DNA from: CAMEGH01 sp052103595 | GTDB lineage: Bacteria; Patescibacteriota; Saccharimonadia; Saccharimonadales; Saccharimonadaceae | Length of the DNA: 64,000 nt | NCBI GenBank assembly: GCA_052103595.1 | Contig: JBQEKC010000001.1 | Span: forward strand, 62,001 to 126,000 | Direction of reading: 5' to 3' | In this document: in pieces, positions 33,752 through 42,627 of the stretch | Position numbering within the stretch: position 1 is the stretch's first letter | How the letters are laid out: every line of letters begins with the position of its first letter | Position numbers and translations under genes: made by a program | The notes under the pieces: model-generated | Told to the model about the DNA's origin: nothing | The model's input: only the letters and a program-made list of their open reading frames with translations | Databases searched by the model: none

Positions 33752-35284
33752 ATGGATTTTCCCTTATTACACGAACGAGCCTCTCAAGTCGAGCCTTCTC
33801 TCGAACTAACTCCCTCGCAGGAGAAGGCGCTTACAGCTGTCGATAGATATGCTGCTGCTTCTATTGGTGAACGTGATAATTTTGCCGAACACGCCCGCCG
33901 AACGGCTGATATTGTGCATGTGTTTGCCGGTAACGATTTGCCATCAAAAGCGATTGATGCAGCCTATTTACACGACGTGTACGACAGAGCAACTGGCGAA
34001 GATACCCATAATATGCTGCAAGCTTCTGCGCAACTTGCTGAGTATTTTGCAAACTCTGACATAAGCGAAAAAGAAGCTGAATATGTAATGTCTCTTATTA
34101 ATGATATGACGATTATTGAAGATACCGCCACGTTATATCGTGAGATGGACGAAACGGTTCACCAGTTGCGCGATGACGATCCGGAGCTATGGACGCGTGA
34201 AGCGCCCGCAATTCCACTTGATGATATGTTCCAGGTGTCAAAAAATGTGAACATCGAGTCTGTACTTATTAAATCATGCGAGATATTAGATCATCTACAC
34301 CATCCGGCACATGAAAATTTATCGGCAGCACATGATATTTACGAAGCCGAATCATTCTATGCGCCACTATGCGAAGTTCTGGGGTACGACGGGCTTGCGA
34401 TGGAGCTACGTAGTCATGCTAAGCAGAACCGCCTGTTCTATCAGAGTAAAGGAGATCTTGTTGTGAATGTAGCGCGTTTTTGCTATGATATGCGCCGACT
34501 CGGGCCGCAATCAGTGCTGAATAAGTTTGCTAATGAAGAAGATTTTAGCGTTTCGAACGTGGTGAACCAGCCGCGCTATATCGACAAATACTCTGATACA
34601 TCATATGAAACGGTGGAATTGGGTGAATTTGCACTTGATATGGACGGCCAGCTTATGACGGGCAACTGGCGCATTAAAAGCGTGGGATCGCTTGCCGGAA
34701 AGCTGTTGCGTAGCGATCGTAGCGGCGAAGCCCCAATGGACGTCATGGGTATGACGGTTATTTCTGAAGATGTTGATCGCGTTGCGCAAGATTTTAGTAC
34801 AATGTCTCGCCACGTGATGAAAAGTGATGCATTGCATCCGCAAAAAGCGCCATCGAAGCAACACGCATTTGTAGTACAGGGTGATCGAGCCTATATTGAC
34901 CGAATCTGCCAAGAGCTTGGCGAAGTATTTGTTGAACAAAACGTTGATATTATTGAAAACGCGGATGGCTACCGCGTGTCCAAGTTTACGTGTTTAAGCG
35001 AGGATAGCATGCCCATAGAAATGCAGTTTGTTACAAAAGCCGACCGCAAGGCCGGGCGCGTGGGCAAGTGGGCGCATATCTTCCATAAATTAAAAGAATG
35101 TGGCGTTACCTACACGGAAGAGCAAAAGGTGGTGTATGCGTCGTGGCTTGAACAGATCTACGAACGCAAATGCCATATGAATGAACATGGCGCTGAACCT
35201 GTTGTGAACCCGCAATCACTGGTTCAGGGTCGTCGTGCCATGCGCAACTTGCGCGCTATGCAAGCTATCCGCACGTCGTCGTAG
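33752..35284 (+). CDS. Divergent Rel/SpoT homologue (HD hydrolase plus synthetase-like domain)
   Basis: 510 residues. The N-terminal HD domain has His47, then His74-Asp75 in AAYLHDVYD, and is followed by YAPLCEVLGYDGLAMELRS (203-221), which matches the YAPLAxRLGixxxxxELED signature after the hydrolase domain of RelA/SpoT proteins. A synthetase-like region follows: RIKSVGSLAGKL (307-318), DVMGMTVI (330-337), DGYRVSKF (405-412) and PIEMQF (421-426). The G-loop GYxSxH is changed to GYRVSK, so synthesis of (p)ppGpp may be lost while hydrolysis is kept. No TGS, helical or ACT regulatory domains. TATAAT at 33731 gives a short leader of about 9 bases. Confidence 0.7.
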   Translation: MDFPLLHERASQVEPSLELTPSQEKALTAVDRYAAASIGERDNFAEHARRTADIVHVFAGNDLPSKAIDAAYLHDVYDRATGEDTHNMLQASAQLAEYFANSDISEKEAEYVMSLINDMTIIEDTATLYREMDETVHQLRDDDPELWTREAPAIPLDDMFQVSKNVNIESVLIKSCEILDHLHHPAHENLSAAHDIYEAESFYAPLCEVLGYDGLAMELRSHAKQNRLFYQSKGDLVVNVARFCYDMRRLGPQSVLNKFANEEDFSVSNVVNQPRYIDKYSDTSYETVELGEFALDMDGQLMTGNWRIKSVGSLAGKLLRSDRSGEAPMDVMGMTVISEDVDRVAQDFSTMSRHVMKSDALHPQKAPSKQHAFVVQGDRAYIDRICQELGEVFVEQNVDIIENADGYRVSKFTCLSEDSMPIEMQFVTKADRKAGRVGKWAHIFHKLKECGVTYTEEQKVVYASWLEQIYERKCHMNEHGAEPVVNPQSLVQGRRAMRNLRAMQAIRTSS

Positions 35285-35330
35285 TGCTTATGTTCGCGTC
35301 TTTGTTAGATGGTGCTATAATACTAAGACT

Positions 35331-35750
35331 ATGACGATATACTATACTGACGGATCGGCAAGTCCCAATCCAGGCCCTGGTGGCTTTGCGGTCATAAAAG
35401 ACATGCAGCCACATATTTTAGGGTCGGAAGACGGTGACACAACCAACATTCGCATGGAAGGAAAAGCAATTGTCGCAGCCTTGAAAGATGCGGCCGGTGA
35501 ACCATGCGAAATTCGTACCGATAGTGAATTTTGGATAAATGTCATCACAAAATGGGCACCAGGTTGGGAGGCAAAAGGCTGGAAGAAAAAAGGTGGTGAG
35601 ATTAAAAATCTCGATATCGTAGAAGAAGTGTATCCGCTATATCAAGCATCAAGCGCGACACTTGTGTGGGTGCGCGGCCACGTGGGAACGGAAGGTAACG
35701 AGCTGGCAGATGAATGGGCAAACAAAGCGCGTGAAGGAGAGCGATTATGA
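35331..35750 (+). CDS. rnhA: Ribonuclease HI
   Basis: Cleaves RNA in RNA-DNA hybrids. 139 residues with the four acidic residues in place: Asp8 (YYTDGSASPNPGPGGFAV), Glu44 (RMEGKAIVAAL), Asp64 (EIRTDSEF) and the final Asp in GNELADEWA, plus the HVGTEGNELAD loop. TATAAT (35316-35321, extended TGC) ends 9 bases before ATG. Its TGA stop overlaps the start of the next gene (ATGA), so rnhA heads a short operon of unknown genes. Confidence 0.95.
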   Translation: MTIYYTDGSASPNPGPGGFAVIKDMQPHILGSEDGDTTNIRMEGKAIVAALKDAAGEPCEIRTDSEFWINVITKWAPGWEAKGWKKKGGEIKNLDIVEEVYPLYQASSATLVWVRGHVGTEGNELADEWANKAREGERL

Positions 35751-36304
35751 GTGCATTTGAGGGGATTTCACCTGGGGACTACTACGACGAGAACGAGTAC
35801 AGCCCAAACGACATTTATAACAATACGAACGATACTGCGAGCAGGATTATTGCCACAGCCAACGACTTGTTGGCGGACGGCGGATCCGGCTCGCAGTTTT
35901 CGCATAGCGGCGAAGCGTATGCTTGTAGCGAACTTATCTTAAGTGAACGACACTTTAGCAGCCAAGACAGTGGAGCAAACGACGTATACGGTGGACGCCC
36001 TGTAGAAAACCACGCATTGCTACGGTATGGTCGCAATCTTGAATGGGGAGGCGTATTAGAAGAATACGATATCACTACAGCAGTGAGTGTTGGTGGTGTT
36101 AAGCATCAATTGCTCCAGAATCGCTATTTTATTGAAGTCATTGGCAATAACGAGGAAATTTCTGAAGCGTATGTTGACTACCCAGATATAGCCACGGGTC
36201 GCACGAGGCGGCGGATGATGACATCGTACGACAGCGATCAATTACAACGATTTTTAGCAGAACTGAAATCATCACACCTCCAGAATAAAGAAGCAAAAGG
36301 ATAA
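35747..36304 (+). CDS. Hypothetical protein, 185 residues
   Basis: Not recognised. Acidic, soluble; the N-terminal 50 residues are Asn/Asp/Tyr-rich and probably disordered, followed by a mixed strand/helix region (LEEYDITTAVSVGGVKHQLL, YFIEVIGNNEEISEAYVDYP). Overlaps rnhA by four bases and is followed after four bases by the next unknown gene, so it is translated as part of the rnhA operon. Confidence 0.7.
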   Translation: MSAFEGISPGDYYDENEYSPNDIYNNTNDTASRIIATANDLLADGGSGSQFSHSGEAYACSELILSERHFSSQDSGANDVYGGRPVENHALLRYGRNLEWGGVLEEYDITTAVSVGGVKHQLLQNRYFIEVIGNNEEISEAYVDYPDIATGRTRRRMMTSYDSDQLQRFLAELKSSHLQNKEAKG

Positions 36305-36308
36305 TTTT

Positions 36309-36914
36309 ATGAGCGAACGACTTACTCTTCAAGAACCGGCACCAACGCCGGAACAGGTAAAAAAGCTTGGCAATATTGTGATGGGTGTAGCGGCGGACTA
36401 CGGCAAGCTGCGTGCTAGCCACCGAGTTGATAAAGCCCATGGCTTTGTGGATGAGATTGAACTATTACGTGCAGATGTTGATGACGCAAGGCTGATTCGT
36501 CACCGCTTGGCAATACGTATGGCACGACAACTCGTTGAAGTGCCAATGGAAGATCCGGGCAAGCGCTATAGCGTTGGTGCGCGTAAATGGAGTATGAAGG
36601 TGATTGATACGCAATGGTTTGAGCATGATAACGACGTATGGGTCGGGTCGCGTAATACGCTGCAGTTTCGCTGGAGCAACGACGAAGTAACGCAGGCGGA
36701 ACGCAGTATGCTGTTTGTCCCCTCTGATGATGAACCAACGTTGGCACATTTAAAAGATAATGTCGATGATCTTGCGGATGGTCTTTCTCCTGAAGAATGG
36801 AACGATATTTTCGCTGTTCAAGAAGCGTACGAGCAACTCAATGCTGATGATATGGAACAACTACTTGATGATATCGGCAGTTATGTGCGCTTGAGTCGTT
36901 CAACTCGGCAGTAG
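36309..36914 (+). CDS. Hypothetical protein, 201 residues
   Basis: Not recognised. Soluble, mostly helical and acidic at the C-terminus (LSPEEWNDIFAVQEAYEQL). A central KRYSVGARKWSMKVIDTQWF stretch looks like beta strands. Preceded by AAAAGGA 8 bases before ATG. It follows the 185-residue gene at a distance of four bases; both may work with the genes around them, but nothing in the sequence shows how. Confidence 0.7.
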   Translation: MSERLTLQEPAPTPEQVKKLGNIVMGVAADYGKLRASHRVDKAHGFVDEIELLRADVDDARLIRHRLAIRMARQLVEVPMEDPGKRYSVGARKWSMKVIDTQWFEHDNDVWVGSRNTLQFRWSNDEVTQAERSMLFVPSDDEPTLAHLKDNVDDLADGLSPEEWNDIFAVQEAYEQLNADDMEQLLDDIGSYVRLSRSTRQ

Positions 36915-36972
36915 CACCGCGCCCGCTCATTTGCTACAATATCTATAAGTTTAGAATAGAAAAGGATAGGAA

Positions 36973-38133
36973 ATGAGCGACCAGAACGACGCGGCCGAGC
37001 AGAGCAATACGCCAGAAGAAATTGAAACAGCAGCGCAGGATGCGCAAGATTCACTGGTAGAAGAAACGGTGGAGGAAACTTCTGCGCCAGAAGAAGCAAC
37101 GGCAGCGGTTGAAGAACCAGCTGAAACTGCCGCGCCACAAACTGCCGCGCCTGCGCCCGCTCGCGACGACATCACCGATATCTTTTTGTGGGCAAACAAC
37201 ACCGACGGCATTAAAAACGAACTTGATGTAGAAATTTTTTTGTTCAACAAAAATTACACGCCGTATAGTACTAATTTTGCGACCGAACTGAATGCGCAAA
37301 TTAAGCCGTTATTTTTGTACGACATTATTGGCTTTGTGACGATGGGCGCCGGCACGGGTCTAAGCGTTCGTGATTTTGAACTATCGGACGGCGAAGATAA
37401 TACGCTACTACGCACCGATTTAGAGAAAGTTGGCCGTGCCGAAACGCTGATCCATTTGATTGAAAACGAACGCCACGACATCGTTGAATTTAGCGAAGAA
37501 GAGCACGAATTTAAGCGCATTAAAGGAATCGTGGCACGCTTTACGATGAAGGGCGATAAGGAGAAAATCTTCTACGCCATTAAGGGAATTCAGCAAACCA
37601 ATGTGCTCAAAGGCGCAACCGCATGGGAATTCCGCGAAGGTAAGTTTGAAAGCTTTAAGGCGGAAGTTGGCATTAAGCTGCCGAGCGATAACCAAGTGCT
37701 GATTATCAACAAAGATATTTTTGTCTTCAACCAAAGTAAGTTTGAACGATTGTTTAATTACGATTACAAAAAGCAGGCGATTGCCGATGCGCGAGTGGCG
37801 GAAATCGAGCAGCAATATAAGCTTAGTTTCCCAGAAGGCTTGACGCTTCAAGATGTCGTGAAAGAGCGCAAAAAAGTAGTCAACAAGCTGCAAAAACTTG
37901 AAGTCGGCGAAGTCACGCAAGAACAAGCGATTGAGTATGCGGACGAAATGCAAGTTGATTTGATGACCGATGACGACGGTTCGATTATTATTATGGACGG
38001 CAACGATTTGGACACCTTCGTGAACTTGATTAACGAAGATTACATCACGAGCCAAATTACCGGCAAACGCTACGAAATTAAAAGCAAAAAGCTACTCGAC
38101 GACCCAGAGGGCGAACCGCCACGGGGTGTGTAG
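36973..38133 (+). CDS. DUF4868 (KwaB-like) domain protein
   Basis: 386 residues. Residues 1-58 are Ala/Glu-rich and disordered. From about 60 on the pattern resembles DUF4868, the domain of KwaB from the Kiwa anti-phage system: LIINKDIFVFNQSKFERLFNYD (strand plus FExxFxxx helix), a helix-rich middle with VNKLQKLEVGE, and the C-terminal LINEDYITSQITGKRYEIKSKK block. This match is from memory of the family and needs a profile search. KwaB binds DNA-related targets and works with the membrane protein KwaA, which is not present here. The downstream helicase ATG follows directly after its stop, so they are one operon. TACAAT and GGATAGGAA precede the gene. Confidence 0.5.
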   Translation: MSDQNDAAEQSNTPEEIETAAQDAQDSLVEETVEETSAPEEATAAVEEPAETAAPQTAAPAPARDDITDIFLWANNTDGIKNELDVEIFLFNKNYTPYSTNFATELNAQIKPLFLYDIIGFVTMGAGTGLSVRDFELSDGEDNTLLRTDLEKVGRAETLIHLIENERHDIVEFSEEEHEFKRIKGIVARFTMKGDKEKIFYAIKGIQQTNVLKGATAWEFREGKFESFKAEVGIKLPSDNQVLIINKDIFVFNQSKFERLFNYDYKKQAIADARVAEIEQQYKLSFPEGLTLQDVVKERKKVVNKLQKLEVGEVTQEQAIEYADEMQVDLMTDDDGSIIIMDGNDLDTFVNLINEDYITSQITGKRYEIKSKKLLDDPEGEPPRGV

Positions 38134-39663
38134 ATGAACCAAGATCTCGCGCTCGAGATTATGCTTTCTGGCGAAAGCGCGTTGCTGACCGGCCCGGCCG
38201 GCGCGGGGAAAACCTACGTGTTGAACAAATTTATTCAACACGCCAAAGCGGACGGTAAACACGTTTCGGTAACGGCCACCACTGGTTTGGCGGCCACGCA
38301 TTTGGGAGGTAACACGATTCATAGCTGGAGCGGGATTGGTATTGCGGACGTGCTGCCGAGCGGATTTGCCGATCATATAAGCAAAACACGCCGCGATATT
38401 ATTGAAAAAACCGATGTGTTGATTATTGATGAGATTTCGATGCTGCACGATTTTCGGCTTGATATGATCGACGAAGCGTGTCGGTTGGTGCGCAAAAAAG
38501 ACGAACCGTTTGGCGGCATTCAACTGATTATGAGTGGTGACTTTTTCCAGTTGCCACCGGTGAATCGCCACAGCGGCCGTACGGGTGGTTTTGTGGTACA
38601 TAGCAACATTTGGGCAGAGCTTGACCCGGCAATTTTGTATTTAGAAGAACAATACCGCCAAAATGACGAACATTTGTTGGAAATTTTGAATGCGCTGCGA
38701 GCAGATGACGTACGTCGCCATCATGCTGAAAAGTTGCTCGAACGGGCCGATATTGCGCCGCCACACGATGATATTACCGAGCTTCATACGGTGAACGTGG
38801 ATGTGGATACGCTCAATAAAAAGCGGTTGCAGCAGCTTGCGACTGAAGAAAAGACCTATACCCAGGTAACGACTGGTGCGCAAAATTACGTAGAAAACTT
38901 GCAGCGCTCAGTGCTTGTGCCGCCAGAGTTAACAGTCAAGAAGGGCGCGTTAGTGATGGCAGTGAAGAACTCGCCAACGCGCGCGTATGCAAACGGTAGT
39001 GTTGGCACGGTGATCGATTTTGAACCTGGCACCGAATATCCAATCGTAGAATTTAGAAGTGGCAAAACCGTCACAATGACGCCAGAAAGTTGGGAGCTGC
39101 GCGATGGTGACAAAAAGCGCGCATCAATTTCGCAAATTCCGATTCGGCTGGCGTGGGCGATTACCGTGCATAAAAGCCAGGGAATGACACTTGATGCGGC
39201 AAAAATCGATTTGCGAAAAGCGTTTGTGCCCGGCATGGGCTACGTAGCGCTGAGCCGTGTGAAGAATTTGGAAAACCTCTACTTGTACGGCATTAACCGC
39301 ATGGCGCTACAAATTAGCGAAGATGCGCTAGCGATTAACGATGTGCTGCAAGGCAACGCTGCACGAGATAAAAAGCGCTTTTCACACCTTGAAGAAGCGG
39401 CTAAAAAACGTGCCGAGCAGGGCGACGAAATTCTCGAAAAAAAGAAGAAAAAGGCGAATGCTGCCAGTTGGTCTGAAAAAATTGCCAAAATGCGCGAAAC
39501 GCACCCGAACGCGTATAAATCTTGGACAAATCAAGATGATGCAACATTAAAACAAGGCTTTTTGGCGGGCGAAAGCGTGACGGCACTGGCAGAAAAGCTT
39601 GGCCGCCACGAAGGGTCGGTGGTAAAGCGACTTGAAAAGCATTTTGGTGAGGATGATTCATAG
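38134..39663 (+). CDS. PIF1/RecD2-like SF1B DNA helicase with C-terminal HTH-like tail
   Basis: 509 residues. Walker A GPAGAGKT at 20-27, motif Ia TATTGLAATHLGG, Walker B LIIDEISML (96-104), GDFFQLPPV (motif III), then motif V/VI in AWAITVHKSQGMTLD and GYVALSRVKNLENLYL; a short SH3-like insert is also visible. These are 5'-3' DNA helicases that open G-quadruplexes, R-loops or stalled forks. After residue 420 comes a Lys-rich coiled segment and a final 50-residue unit (WTNQDDATLKQGFLAGESV, ALAEKLGRHEGSVVKRL) that looks like a Myb/HTH-type DNA-binding module. The ATG follows the DUF4868 stop with no gap. Confidence 0.88.
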   Translation: MNQDLALEIMLSGESALLTGPAGAGKTYVLNKFIQHAKADGKHVSVTATTGLAATHLGGNTIHSWSGIGIADVLPSGFADHISKTRRDIIEKTDVLIIDEISMLHDFRLDMIDEACRLVRKKDEPFGGIQLIMSGDFFQLPPVNRHSGRTGGFVVHSNIWAELDPAILYLEEQYRQNDEHLLEILNALRADDVRRHHAEKLLERADIAPPHDDITELHTVNVDVDTLNKKRLQQLATEEKTYTQVTTGAQNYVENLQRSVLVPPELTVKKGALVMAVKNSPTRAYANGSVGTVIDFEPGTEYPIVEFRSGKTVTMTPESWELRDGDKKRASISQIPIRLAWAITVHKSQGMTLDAAKIDLRKAFVPGMGYVALSRVKNLENLYLYGINRMALQISEDALAINDVLQGNAARDKKRFSHLEEAAKKRAEQGDEILEKKKKKANAASWSEKIAKMRETHPNAYKSWTNQDDATLKQGFLAGESVTALAEKLGRHEGSVVKRLEKHFGEDDS

Positions 39664-39677
39664 TAGTTGCAAAAGAA

Positions 39678-39726
39678 AAACCCTCAGGTGTTCGTTGAAA
39701 TAAAGCTTACAACAAAACCCGAGGGT
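39678..39726 (-). terminator. Intrinsic terminator, minus strand
   Basis: On the minus strand CCCTCGGGT pairs with ACCTGAGGG around a longer loop and is followed by TTTTTCTTTT. It ends the 40085-39735 gene and separates it from the converging helicase gene. Confidence 0.7.
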
Positions 39727-39734
39727 CTGCACGG

Positions 39735-40085
39735 TTAAGGGATGTAGAACGTTCCTTCGCCTAGGTCGGTCCGGTATTTGATGTCAACACGCGTATTGCG
39801 CGCGTGCTGAATACGAGGACGTCTATCGCGCAGCTCATCGATGGTGACATTAGCGTCGATCAAGACTTCGCTGTACTTCTTGCCATGCTTGAAGTCATTG
39901 ATGTGCGCCACGACGACACACTGTTCGCTTTTTGTGCGCCCCTGCTCATCAATCAGACGAGCGAGGAACTTCACATGGCGATACTTGGGGTCGTTCTTTC
40001 CGGTGATGAAGTCGCGAGTGCGAGCGAGCCGCTCAAGGCAGCAGCCATCTTCGATACGAACGCAGAGCGGGGAAACGGTAGTCAT
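39735..40085 (-). CDS. Hypothetical small basic protein, 116 residues
   Basis: Not recognised. The frame is open upstream, but ATG 40085 is chosen because a promoter (TTGACA 40184-40179, N17, TATAAT 40161-40156) lies about 70 bases upstream. The protein is rich in Arg, Asp and Lys with three Cys in the first 40 residues (LCVRIEDGCCLERL) and strands such as KYRHVKFLARLIDEQ and CVVVAHINDF, compatible with a small beta-rich fold. Codon choice looks more GC-rich than in neighbours, similar to the small genes at 56011 and 59355. Encoded alone against the main direction. Confidence 0.65.
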   Translation of the reverse strand: MTTVSPLCVRIEDGCCLERLARTRDFITGKNDPKYRHVKFLARLIDEQGRTKSEQCVVVAHINDFKHGKKYSEVLIDANVTIDELRDRRPRIQHARNTRVDIKYRTDLGEGTFYIP

Positions 40086-40155
40086 GACAACCACGCCTTT
40101 CAAGGTGCAGGTGTACGAAGGTGTACACACCCTACGACGATCGCAGGTGATATAT

Positions 40156-40184
40156 ATTATAGATAAAATAAGCTTATTTGTCAA
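40156..40184 (-). promoter_or_regulatory. Consensus promoter of the 40085-39735 gene
   Basis: TTGACA (40184-40179), 17-base spacer, TATAAT (40161-40156): an exact consensus match, followed by a leader of about 65 bases. Confidence 0.8.
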
Positions 40185-40249
40185 TAAATGCTATAAGAAG
40201 AGTGGTGCATACTGTTGCGCCTTCTTCGAAACACGATATACTAGAGGGA

Positions 40250-41506
40250 ATGACAAAGAAAACAATTCGATTTCCAAAGCATTTTCTCTGGGGAGCAGCA
40301 ACCAGTGCACATCAGATAGAGGGCGGCAACCATAACCAATGGTCAGTGTGGGAGCAAGAAAATGCCAAGGTGCTTGCTATGCAAGCAGAAACGCAATATG
40401 GTGATTTGCCGTCATGGCCACAAAACAAACGCTTGGCAACATCACCTGCGAACTATGTTTCGGGTCGGGCGGTCGACCACTATCATCGCTACGAAGAAGA
40501 TTTTGATTTGCTTGAAAAGATGCACATGAACGCCTTTCGCTTTAGTATTGAATGGTCGCGCATCGAACCAGAAGAGGGTGCTTGGAATGCCGAAGAATTG
40601 GCACATTACAAAGAATATATCGCCGAACTGAAGCGCCGCCATATCGAGCCCGTCGCAACGTTGTTTCACTTTACGCTACCAGTATGGTTTGCCGAGCAGG
40701 GTGGGTTTGAAAAACGCAGCAACGTAAAATATTTTGTTCGATTTGTTGAAAAGGTAATGAGTGAGCTTGGCGCGCAGCTAAAGTTTGTGATTACTGTCAA
40801 TGAGCCGGGCGTCTACGCTTCAGAAAGTTACGGACAAGGTACGTGGCCGCCAAATATGCAAAGCCGCCGTAAAGAGCTGCGCGTGTTAGGCAACTTGGCG
40901 CATGCGCACAACAAAGCAGCCAAAGCGATTAAGCACATTCAGGCACGTGCTCGCGTATCGGTGGCGCATAATTCGAGCTACACGTACGCCGGAGACGATG
41001 CGGCACTGAGCCGAGCAACAGCGTCAATTTTGCAGTGGTGGTCGGATGATTATTTTTTGCGTAAAGTTGCCAAGCACTGCGACTTTTTAGGCGTTAATTA
41101 TTACTTTAGCAACCGAGTGTACGGCTACCGTATTCACAATCCGCAAGAGGTAGAGTCAGATTTGGGGTGGGATGTTGCCCCAGAAAATCTCGAATTAGTG
41201 CTGAACCGTTTGTGGGAAAAGTACAAATTACCGCTCCTTATCACCGAAAACGGTATTGCCGATGAGTCCGACGAAAAACGTAAACCATGGTTAATGCAAA
41301 CAATTACCGCTATGCAAAATGCTATCGAATCTGATGTTGAAGTGATTGGTTACCTGCATTGGAGCTTGCTTGATAATTTTGAATGGGCGCAGGGACGATG
41401 GCCGCGTTTTGGGTTAGCATCGGTAGATTATCGCTCGCAAAAACGCACACTGCGACCAAGCGCCGAATGGTTTGGCAAAGTTATTAAGCATATACGGAAC
41501 AAATAG
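40250..41506 (+). CDS. Glycoside hydrolase family 1 beta-glucosidase-like enzyme
   Basis: 418 residues, cytoplasmic, TIM barrel of GH1. N-terminal FLWGAATSAHQIEGG, acid/base Glu185 in TVNEP, nucleophile Glu333 in ITENG, and the C-terminal YLHWSLLDNFEWAQG block are all intact. Such enzymes split beta-glucosides, beta-galactosides or phospho-sugars; there is no obvious phosphate-binding Lys/Ser signature visible at the C-terminus, so the substrate is open. TATACT (40237-40242) ends 7 bases before ATG 40250; AGAGGG overlaps the spacer. It is four bases from yvcK, linking sugar breakdown with a regulator of carbon and wall metabolism. Confidence 0.93.
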   Translation: MTKKTIRFPKHFLWGAATSAHQIEGGNHNQWSVWEQENAKVLAMQAETQYGDLPSWPQNKRLATSPANYVSGRAVDHYHRYEEDFDLLEKMHMNAFRFSIEWSRIEPEEGAWNAEELAHYKEYIAELKRRHIEPVATLFHFTLPVWFAEQGGFEKRSNVKYFVRFVEKVMSELGAQLKFVITVNEPGVYASESYGQGTWPPNMQSRRKELRVLGNLAHAHNKAAKAIKHIQARARVSVAHNSSYTYAGDDAALSRATASILQWWSDDYFLRKVAKHCDFLGVNYYFSNRVYGYRIHNPQEVESDLGWDVAPENLELVLNRLWEKYKLPLLITENGIADESDEKRKPWLMQTITAMQNAIESDVEVIGYLHWSLLDNFEWAQGRWPRFGLASVDYRSQKRTLRPSAEWFGKVIKHIRNK

Positions 41507-41510
41507 CACG

Positions 41511-42530
41511 ATGCAAAACGACATATTCTCACGATCAAATGATGTTAAAATCGCCGTCATTGGCGGCGGCACTGGGAGCTTTACGGTGTTATCTGGCCTA
41601 AAGCAATATACGCAAAAAATTGTTGCTTTGGTAAACATGGCAGATGATGGTGGCAGTACGGGCAAGCTACGTGATGAACTTGGCGCGTTGCCACCGGGTG
41701 ATGTTCGCCAGTGTTTGGTGGCACTCAGTCGCACGCCAGAGCTGCGCGATCTATTCAACTATCGGTTTGCGGGCGGTAGTCTGGAGGGGCACGCGTTTGG
41801 CAATCTCTTCTTAAGCGCACTAGAAAAAATGACCGGCGATTTTGGTAAAGCTGTCGAGCTGGCTAGTGAAGTGCTAAACATTTCCGGAGTGGTAGAGCCA
41901 ATTACACTGAGCGATGTAAAACTTGGCTTGCATGACAAAACAAACGGTGATGTAGTGGGCGAATTTGAGATTGCTCACCGCACGTTTAGTGATTCGCGGC
42001 CAGACTTGTTTTTAACACCGACGCCGCAGGCAAATCCCCGCGCTATTCAGGCGATCGAAGACGCAGATATTATTGTTATTTCACCTGGCAACCTGTATGG
42101 TAGCTTGGCGCCAGCGCTGCTTGTTCCTGGAGTGGGCAAGGCATTGGCACGTGCGAAAGGGCAAAAAATATATATTTCAAACCTGGTAACAAAACCAGGG
42201 CAAACCGATAATTTTGATGTCGTTGATTTTGCTGAAGAAATTGAGCGACTCGCTGGTACGCCGTGTATCGACACCGTTATCTATAATACCGAGCAACCAA
42301 GTAAAGACCTATTAAAGAAGTATGCCAAAGAGGGTGAACAGAGTGTTATGGTGAGCGAAGAACGCGCACGTCAAGCACGGTTTACGTTGCTTGGCGCTGA
42401 TCTTCTTTCTGGTGAAATTTGGCAAAATACCAATAGTAGCGACCCGATTGCCGCGGCGCGAACGCTGATTCGTCACGATTCTGATGCTGTTGCGAAAGCA
42501 GTGATGGGCGTGTATCGTAGCACGCTGTAA
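41511..42530 (+). CDS. yvcK: YvcK-type (CofD-like) gluconeogenesis/cell-wall factor
   Basis: 339 residues. IAVIGGGTGSFTVLSGLK at the N-terminus, NMADDGGSTGKLRDELGALPPGD and GHAFGNLFLSALEKMTG are diagnostic of the YvcK branch of the CofD fold. In Bacillus and others the protein binds UDP-GlcNAc and tunes peptidoglycan precursor flux. The frequent neighbours rapZ and whiA are absent. ATG 41511 is preferred because the Rossmann-like glycine loop follows after about 15 residues. It lies four bases after the GH1 stop and probably shares its transcript. Confidence 0.92.
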   Translation: MQNDIFSRSNDVKIAVIGGGTGSFTVLSGLKQYTQKIVALVNMADDGGSTGKLRDELGALPPGDVRQCLVALSRTPELRDLFNYRFAGGSLEGHAFGNLFLSALEKMTGDFGKAVELASEVLNISGVVEPITLSDVKLGLHDKTNGDVVGEFEIAHRTFSDSRPDLFLTPTPQANPRAIQAIEDADIIVISPGNLYGSLAPALLVPGVGKALARAKGQKIYISNLVTKPGQTDNFDVVDFAEEIERLAGTPCIDTVIYNTEQPSKDLLKKYAKEGEQSVMVSEERARQARFTLLGADLLSGEIWQNTNSSDPIAAARTLIRHDSDAVAKAVMGVYRSTL

Positions 42531-42589
42531 GTGGCTGCTACGCGGCGGGACTTTTTATTTTACAATAATGCAAATTTCGTATGTAAGTA

Positions 42590-42618
42590 TTGACAAAACA
42601 CAATGCTTATGCTAAATT
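42590..42618 (+). promoter_or_regulatory. Promoter of the small membrane protein gene
   Basis: TTGACA (42590-42595), 17-base spacer ending TATGC, TAAATT (42613-42618); ATG follows 9 bases later. Confidence 0.7.
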
Positions 42619-42627
42619 AGAAGTATT

